A DNA stretch of 10,558 nt from Phascolarctobacterium sp. Lineage in GTDB: Bacteria > Bacillota > Negativicutes > Acidaminococcales > Acidaminococcaceae. Both the position numbers and the translations under genes were made by a program. Location of the stretch: assembly GCA_022718015.1 (NCBI GenBank), contig JAIHZV010000025.1, positions 1 to 10,558 of the forward strand, given 5' to 3'. Of this stretch, positions 6,783 to 10,558 are shown one piece after another (the first letter of the stretch is position 1; the number at the start of each line of letters is the position of its first letter). The notes below the pieces were generated by a model. The model was given only the letters and a program-made list of their open reading frames with translations, was not told the DNA's origin and searched no databases.

Positions 6783-7556
6783 ATGAAGAAAATTTTTATG
6801 CTGATGTTCTGCGTTGTTATGGCTTTGGCTTTGGCTGGCTGTGGCGGCAGCAAGGAAAAGGAGGTGGCTCCGGCCGGCAAGGTGCTGAAGGTGGCGACGG
6901 ATGCCAACTTCCCGCCCTTTGAATTTTATCAGGAGCAAAGCAAGGTGCATACAGGCTTTGATATTGCGCTGACTAAGGCGGTGGCCAAGCAGATGGGCTA
7001 TGAGAAGGTTGAATTTGTTAATGTTCACTTCAAGGATATTTTAACAGGCCTGCAGGATAAGCAATATGATATGGCAGTGGCTGCGTTGAGTATTACGCCG
7101 GAGCGTGCGCGTCAGGTGGATTTCAGCGAAGCTTATGCAGAGGATGGCTATAAGGTTATCGTCAATAAAAATGCGCAGCTTGGTGATGACTTCGCTGCTC
7201 TGGCAGGCAAGACAGTGGCTGCCGAGGAGGGCAGCTATGCAGAGGAGCTGCTGAAGGCACAGGCAAATGGCGCTAAGGTTATTCCTGTGCATGATACAGA
7301 AGCAGGTATCAAGCTTGTTGCTGACGGCAAGGCAGATGCGCTGGTGGCTTCGAAAATCGTTGCCGGCTTTTTCATCACCCATAACTATGGTGATAAAGTA
7401 AAATTTGCCGGCGAGACAGTGCTGTATGGCGATAAATATGGTATGGCAGTTGCTCGTGGCAATCAGGAGCTGCAAAAGAAGGTCAACAAAGCGCTGAAAG
7501 AGATTAAGCGCAGCGGCGAATATAAAAATATTTACAGCTCTTACTTTGGTAATTAA
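6783..7556 (+). CDS. Amino-acid ABC transporter substrate-binding lipoprotein (family 3), copy 2
   Basis: This 257-residue protein has a signal peptide MKKIFMLMFCVVMALALAGC; Cys20 in the lipobox anchors it in the membrane. The family 3 binding domain spans ~33-255 with ANFPPFEFY (41-49), GFDIALT (58-64), SITPERARQ with Arg108 as the expected carboxylate ligand, AEEGSYAEE (147-155) and GKAD with Asp185 near the ligand amino group. SITPERA, DFSE and the closing SGEYKNIYSSYFG are classical for polar and basic amino-acid or glutamine-type binding proteins, but I cannot name the ligand. It shares residue positions and long stretches (MGYEKVEFVNV, LTGL, SGEYK) with the copy at 4388-5173, so the two are paralogues. 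No permease or ATPase gene is adjacent. It forms a single-gene unit with its own promoter and terminator. Confidence 0.93.
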   Translation: MKKIFMLMFCVVMALALAGCGGSKEKEVAPAGKVLKVATDANFPPFEFYQEQSKVHTGFDIALTKAVAKQMGYEKVEFVNVHFKDILTGLQDKQYDMAVAALSITPERARQVDFSEAYAEDGYKVIVNKNAQLGDDFAALAGKTVAAEEGSYAEELLKAQANGAKVIPVHDTEAGIKLVADGKADALVASKIVAGFFITHNYGDKVKFAGETVLYGDKYGMAVARGNQELQKKVNKALKEIKRSGEYKNIYSSYFGN

Positions 7557-7568
7557 GGAAGCTGAAAG

Positions 7569-7600
7569 CAGGTATGGCGTAATGCTGTACCTGTTTTTTT
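7569..7600 (+). terminator. Intrinsic terminator of the copy 2 binding-protein gene
   Basis: CAGGTATGGC (7569-7578) pairs with GCTGTACCTG (7584-7593) around GTAAT, with two wobbles, followed by seven T. It lies 12 bases after the stop codon. Confidence 0.9.
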
Positions 7601-7622
7601 ATGCAGCGAGTGTTTTAGTTAT

Positions 7623-7657
7623 AAAAAAATCTGGCCTGCGAAAACAGACCAGATTTT
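7623..7657 (-). terminator. Intrinsic terminator of the M14-type enzyme gene
   Basis: On the minus strand AAAATCTGGTCTG pairs with CAGGCCAGATTTT over 13 positions (one wobble) around TTTTCG, followed by a run of T. It lies 13 bases after the stop and faces the terminator at 7569-7600. Confidence 0.9.
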
Positions 7658-7670
7658 AAAATTTTTGCTT

Positions 7671-8645
7671 TTATTCTTCGTCGTCAAATTCCTTGAGCGT
7701 ACCATAGGCTACGAGAATCGTGCCTTTAGGCGAAGCGAGTGCCGGGCAGACGTAGAGGATAACGCCTGTCTGCTCTGCGTAGTAGGTGGTGATGGTGTTG
7801 CCGAAAACGTCGGTGATGCGTCCCAGAACCTGGCCCTCCTCTACGAAGTCGCCGCTGTGAATATGGTGCAGCCAGCAGCCTGTTTCCAGCGCTTCAAGAT
7901 AAATGAGGTTTTCTACGTCGCGCGGAGAGTGGTGGCGCGGTTTTACAGGCAGGGAGAACATTTTCAGCTTGCGCAGGATGTTGCGTACATCGTCCTTGTA
8001 GGCTTCGATATCCTCATGCAGGCAGAGGCCTGCGCCGCCGCGTTCGATGAGGATGGACGGCAGTCCGGTGCTGGCAGCGTAGTTGTAAGCGCCGCCGGTT
8101 GCCAGCGAGCGTACCATGTATTCCATGTCGAGCACGCGGGCCACGGAGCGGGAGGCTTTCTCAACCTCGGGCGTGGGCTGGCCGGGATAGTAAACGTAGG
8201 GATGCAGGCTTTCGTGAATATCGCCGCTGTGCATATCTACATAAAAGTCAGCGATGGGGAAGAAGTTGCTGCTGATTAAATATGCAGTTTTGTCAGCAAG
8301 CGTTCCCAGCGGATCGCCGGGAAAAACGCGGTTGAGGTTTTTGCCGTCCTCTGGCACGATCATCTCACGACGTGCCCAGAAGCCCTGGATATTTACAGGG
8401 TGCATCATGATCAGGCAGCCACTGACATGCTCAGGCTCGATGTCACGGCCAAGCTCCATAGCTGCAGCGATACCAGGGTATTCGCCGCCGTGGATGCCGG
8501 CAGTGATGAGCAGCGTTTTGCCGTCCTCAGTGCCATTGATGATAGTGATGGGAATTTTTACGTGGGTGTCCGGTACGGGCAGGTAGGTGCGCAGCTTTTG
8601 ACCGCGTTCAACAGTCAGCCCGCATATTTTCAGTGTGTCAGACAT
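7671..8645 (-). CDS. Zinc-dependent M14-type hydrolase, succinylglutamate desuccinylase/aspartoacylase family
   Basis: The protein has 324 residues and no signal peptide or membrane segment, so it is cytoplasmic. Zinc ligands are visible: GIHGGE (His52, Glu55) and DFYVDMHSGD (His139). DGKNLNRVFPG (101-110) carries the Asn-Arg substrate-carboxylate pair of the family, and ILIERGG contains the probable catalytic Glu201. The last ~70 residues form a small beta-rich domain (GDFVEEGQVLGRITDVFGN) common in AstE/AspA-like proteins. Members cleave an amide bond in N-acyl amino acids or related small molecules; the family as a whole is poorly assigned and no arginine-catabolism genes lie nearby, so I do not call it astE. 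AAGGAGT (8652-8658) precedes the ATG. It is a single-gene unit, divergent from the MATE gene, with an inverted repeat over its likely transcription start that suggests repression by a dimeric regulator. Confidence 0.88.
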   Translation of the reverse strand: MSDTLKICGLTVERGQKLRTYLPVPDTHVKIPITIINGTEDGKTLLITAGIHGGEYPGIAAAMELGRDIEPEHVSGCLIMMHPVNIQGFWARREMIVPEDGKNLNRVFPGDPLGTLADKTAYLISSNFFPIADFYVDMHSGDIHESLHPYVYYPGQPTPEVEKASRSVARVLDMEYMVRSLATGGAYNYAASTGLPSILIERGGAGLCLHEDIEAYKDDVRNILRKLKMFSLPVKPRHHSPRDVENLIYLEALETGCWLHHIHSGDFVEEGQVLGRITDVFGNTITTYYAEQTGVILYVCPALASPKGTILVAYGTLKEFDDEE

Positions 8646-8690
8646 AAGCTCACTCCTTTGATATACTCATATATTTTTTACTTTGAACAT

Positions 8691-8714
8691 GCGTTAGTAT
8701 ATGCTAACTAACGC
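8691..8714 (-). promoter_or_regulatory. Inverted-repeat operator candidate of the M14-type enzyme gene
   Basis: GCGTTAGT (8691-8698) and ACTAACGC (8707-8714) are perfect 8-bp arms around 8 bases. A nested dyad GTTAG-N6-CTAAC spans 8693-8708. It lies just downstream of the -10 box and covers the expected transcription start, the usual place for a repressor. It contains the GCTAACT heptamer also repeated at 6600-6613. Confidence 0.6.
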
Positions 8715-8724
8715 TAATGCAAAT

Positions 8725-8753
8725 ATTATGCCTTAAATTTCTGCTTTTGGCAA
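8725..8753 (-). promoter_or_regulatory. Promoter of the M14-type enzyme gene
   Basis: On the minus strand TTGCCA (8748-8753) and CATAAT (8725-8730) are separated by 17 bases, with one mismatch to consensus in each box. The predicted start near 8718 gives a ~70-nt leader. Confidence 0.7.
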
Positions 8754-8870
8754 GAACTTTTTTCCGGAAAAGCAGCAGAAGCTGGCATAGGCTTTGCAGA
8801 GCAGGTGAAAAAATTTTCCGCCTAAATTTAAATTTCTCTCTTGCAATAAATTATAACATGTGATAAGCTA

Positions 8871-8899
8871 TTCACACAAGAGGTTTTTTAAAATAAAAT
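8871..8899 (+). promoter_or_regulatory. Probable promoter of the MATE transporter gene
   Basis: TTCACA (8871-8876) and TAAAAT (8894-8899) are 17 bases apart, one mismatch to consensus in each. The start near 8906 would leave a ~25-nt leader. The tract is A/T-rich, so this is less certain than the other promoters in the window. The rest of the 285-base gap from 8646 holds the divergent promoter and operator, a distant CGGAAAA/TTTTCCG inverted repeat and the palindrome AAATTTAAATTT (8824-8835). Confidence 0.5.
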
Positions 8900-8930
8900 T
8901 GAGTACAAATAAGAAGAAGGGATAGATAAA

Positions 8931-10241
8931 ATGAACCTGCTGACGAACAGGGAATATCTCGGCCTGACAGTGCCATTTATGCTTTCAACAATGACGCAGC
9001 CATTGATGGGAGCGGTGAATACAGCGGTTATGGGACAGCTTCCCGACCCGAAGTACATTGCTGCCGTTTCTTTGGGGGCGATTTTGTTTAACAATTTATA
9101 TTGGCTGTTTGGCTTTTTGCGCGTGAGCACAACAGGCTATGCGGCGCAGGCCTTCGGTGCAGCGGACAGGGAGCTGGGTACGCTGGCTTTTTTTAAGCCG
9201 CTCGTGCTGGCATTGCTGATCAGTCTTGCCTGCATTGTTTTTCAGAAGCCGATTCTGGAAAGCTATCTGGCGATGATTGGTGCGGCGCCCGAGGTAAATG
9301 CTCTCTGCCGTGAGTATTATTATATCCTGATTTGGGGAGCACCGCTTGTGCTGGGCAACTATGTTGCGCTGGGCTGGCTCATGGGCCAGACGCGTGTGCG
9401 TGCCAGCGTGTTTATGCAGGTGTCGATGAATGTGCTGAATATGGCGCTGAGCATCTGGTTTGTTTTTGGCCTGCATATGGATATTGTCGGCGTGGCCTTT
9501 GCGACATTGCTGAGCCAGCTGTACGGCGGCGTGATCAGCGTGGTGCTGATGTATTATTACGGCGAATTTGATTATAAAAACCTGCCGTGGGGAGAGCTTT
9601 TGGACTGGCGCACCTTTATCGGTATGCTCAAGGTGAATGTGAATCTGATGATTCGCACGGCCTGCCTGCTGACGGTGAATAATATTATTGCTGCTGTCGG
9701 CGCATCCTTTGGTACAGTGGTGCTGGCGGCGAATGCCGTGCTGCTGCAGCTCAAGGATATCATGAGCTATCTTATCGACGGTATGGCGAACGGTGCAGCG
9801 ATTTTCAGCGGCCGCGCCGTAGGCGCGAAGAGCGGTGCTGGTCTTGATGCAGCCATCAGGATGACGTTTAAATGGCTGGTGGTGCTGGCTGCTATTCTCA
9901 TGGGTGTGTATGCTGCAGGCAATGAGTTCTTCATCCGCCTGTTTACGAATATTGACGAGGTTGTGGCGATGGCTATGACCTATAATGTCTTTGTTTTGTT
10001 TTATCCCGTCTGTGCCGGCATCGGCATGGTGCTTTACGGAGTTTTTTGCGGTGCAACACGCACGGCGCCTGTGCGCAATATGATGCTGCTGGCGCTGGCA
10101 GTTTTCTATCTGCTGCAGTGGCAGCTGGTTCCTGAGATTGGCAACAGCGGCCTTTGGCTGGCGCTGCTCGGGTTCATGGCTGCTCAATCTGTGATTCTTC
10201 TGTATTATCTAAAGAGCTTACGTAAAGAATTTACAGATTAA
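8931..10241 (+). CDS. MATE family efflux transporter, DinF-like
   Basis: This 436-residue, very hydrophobic protein has about 12 membrane helices in two homologous halves, the normal MATE size. PLMGAVNTAVMGQLPDP (24-40), YWLFGFLRVSTTGYAAQAFGA (57-77) and YLIDGMANGAAIFSGRAVGA (280-299) align with the DinF branch (typically VDTAVIGHL, FLRMSTTGLTAQA, DGFAYAAEALVG). MATE proteins exchange protons or Na+ for drugs, metabolites or other organic cations. Against the DinF pattern recalled from known members, three acidic positions are changed: Asn30 for the TM1 Asp, Asn238 for the Asp of NRDxxxRT, and Ala290 for the Glu of AYAAE. A modest purine-rich site (AAGAAGG, 8914-8920) precedes the ATG. The gene is divergent from the M14-type enzyme gene. 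No convincing terminator follows, only a short weak AAAGA/TCTT hairpin near 10243. The substrate is unknown. Confidence 0.92.
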   Translation: MNLLTNREYLGLTVPFMLSTMTQPLMGAVNTAVMGQLPDPKYIAAVSLGAILFNNLYWLFGFLRVSTTGYAAQAFGAADRELGTLAFFKPLVLALLISLACIVFQKPILESYLAMIGAAPEVNALCREYYYILIWGAPLVLGNYVALGWLMGQTRVRASVFMQVSMNVLNMALSIWFVFGLHMDIVGVAFATLLSQLYGGVISVVLMYYYGEFDYKNLPWGELLDWRTFIGMLKVNVNLMIRTACLLTVNNIIAAVGASFGTVVLAANAVLLQLKDIMSYLIDGMANGAAIFSGRAVGAKSGAGLDAAIRMTFKWLVVLAAILMGVYAAGNEFFIRLFTNIDEVVAMAMTYNVFVLFYPVCAGIGMVLYGVFCGATRTAPVRNMMLLALAVFYLLQWQLVPEIGNSGLWLALLGFMAAQSVILLYYLKSLRKEFTD

Positions 10242-10260
10242 AAAGATTTTCTTGTTTCCC

Positions 10261-10289
10261 TTGCAATTAATGAGAAATAGTGCTATTAT
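10261..10289 (+). promoter_or_regulatory. Promoter candidate for the right-end RNA
   Basis: TTGCAA (10261-10266) and TATTAT (10284-10289) are 17 bases apart, followed by A/T-rich sequence with an overlapping TATAAA alternative. It starts 19 bases after the MATE stop and would begin transcription near 10296. Confidence 0.6.
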
Positions 10290-10295
10290 AAATAC

Positions 10296-10557
10296 ATAAC
10301 TGATATTTACGATGGTGATCTTGCCACAATTTTTCACCTCGTAATAGGGTTGATATCATTTGCTGAGTATGCTGCCTGTGGGCAGATTATCCATGAAGCG
10401 AAGTTGATTCGCAGCTGCGGGACACTTGTCTCGTTTGCATGAACATGGACTCAGATGATATATTCCTGCTCAAAACAGAAATATATTACCTAGCGATTGT
10501 GCACATTGCTGCGTAAGCCTTTTCTGCGAAAAAGCAGGGAAGGCTATTTTTATTTTA
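10296..10557 (+). ncRNA. Probable structured non-coding RNA or regulatory leader, class unknown
   Basis: No protein gene fits in this stretch, yet it is bounded by a promoter and a strong terminator and folds well by eye. A first hairpin pairs TTACGA-T-GGTGA (10307-10318) with TCACC-TCGTAA (10334-10344), 11 bp with one bulged T. A long-range helix pairs ATATCAT (10353-10359) with ATGATAT (10455-10461) and, after a 3-base bulge, CTGAGT (10363-10368) with ACTCAG (10449-10454). Inside it lie CTGCC/GGCAG (10372-10385), then CCATG (10391-10395) pairing with CATGG (10444-10448), which encloses GCGAA/TTCGC (10398-10412) and GGGAC/GTCTC (10419-10432). ATATTT (10303-10308) may pair with AAATAT near 10479 as a closing helix. 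I saw no signature of tmRNA, RNase P RNA, SRP RNA, T-box, cobalamin, lysine, SAM or TPP elements. It may be a free-standing RNA or the leader of a gene beyond the window. The 5' end is estimated from the promoter. Confidence 0.6.
10516..10557 (+). terminator. Intrinsic terminator closing the right-end RNA
   Basis: AGCCTTTTCTGC (10516-10527) pairs with GCAGGGAAGGCT (10534-10545), 12 bp with two wobbles, around GAAAAA, then a T-rich tail to the window end. It either ends a small RNA or serves as an attenuator for a gene past the edge. Confidence 0.88.
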
Positions 10558-10558
10558 T

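Noticed and set aside
7665..8279. A 204-codon plus-strand open frame over the M14-type gene
   Set aside because: It overlaps the terminator region and the opposite gene with all its zinc motifs; no ribosome-binding site or family match.
9096..10187. A 363-codon open frame antisense to the MATE gene
   Set aside because: Its translation is His/Gln-rich low-quality sequence typical of the complement of hydrophobic membrane-protein codons; the plus-strand MATE gene is certain.
10296..10515. T-box, cobalamin riboswitch, RNase P, tmRNA or SRP RNA as identity of the right-end RNA
   Set aside because: Their hallmark sequences (for example AGGGTGG-ACCGCG, GCCACTG with GGGAAGG, GGAAGGAAGC) are not found in it.

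Overview
The window looks like chromosomal DNA of an anaerobic, propionate-forming bacterium of the Negativicutes (Phascolarctobacterium/Acidaminococcus type). This is inferred from the two-subunit adenosylcobalamin-dependent methylmalonyl-CoA mutase followed by its GTPase chaperone, from Firmicutes-type strong ribosome-binding sites, consensus -35/-10 promoters and T-tailed terminators, and from the mix of amino-acid transport lipoproteins. No mobile element, CRISPR array, tRNA or rRNA was seen.

Layout. (1) Positions 1-4152, plus strand: the 3' end of mutA (small subunit, cut by the window edge), mutB (large, B12-binding subunit) and meaB (GTPase chaperone), tightly packed and closed by two strong hairpins at 4197-4318. 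They would convert succinyl-CoA and methylmalonyl-CoA into one another and keep the cobalamin enzyme active. (2) Positions 4388-6547, minus strand: a cation diffusion facilitator (CDF) metal exporter gene preceded by a leader that matches the NiCo (czcD) riboswitch class, with its own consensus promoter and an overlapping terminator. Downstream of it lies an amino-acid-binding lipoprotein gene with its own consensus promoter and an operator-like repeat. (3) Positions 6696-7600, plus strand: a second, paralogous amino-acid-binding lipoprotein gene with its own promoter and terminator. Neither binding protein has its permease or ATPase here. (4) Positions 7623-8753, minus strand: a zinc carboxypeptidase-like (M14, succinylglutamate desuccinylase/aspartoacylase type) enzyme gene with a promoter and an inverted repeat over the likely transcription start. 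(5) Positions 8871-10241, plus strand: a DinF-type MATE efflux gene. (6) Positions 10261-10557, plus strand: no gene, but a promoter, about 220 nt of sequence that folds into a branched structure, and a terminator. This is probably a structured RNA that I cannot assign to a class.

How the parts fit. The mutase needs cobalamin and therefore cobalt, and the neighbouring metal exporter appears to be switched on by excess Co2+/Ni2+ through its riboswitch, so cobalt use and cobalt overflow sit side by side. The rest is a series of single-gene units, each with its own promoter and terminator. Most noteworthy for follow-up are the unclassified RNA at the right end, the NiCo riboswitch, the operator-like repeats at two promoters, and the loss of usually conserved acidic residues in the MATE protein.
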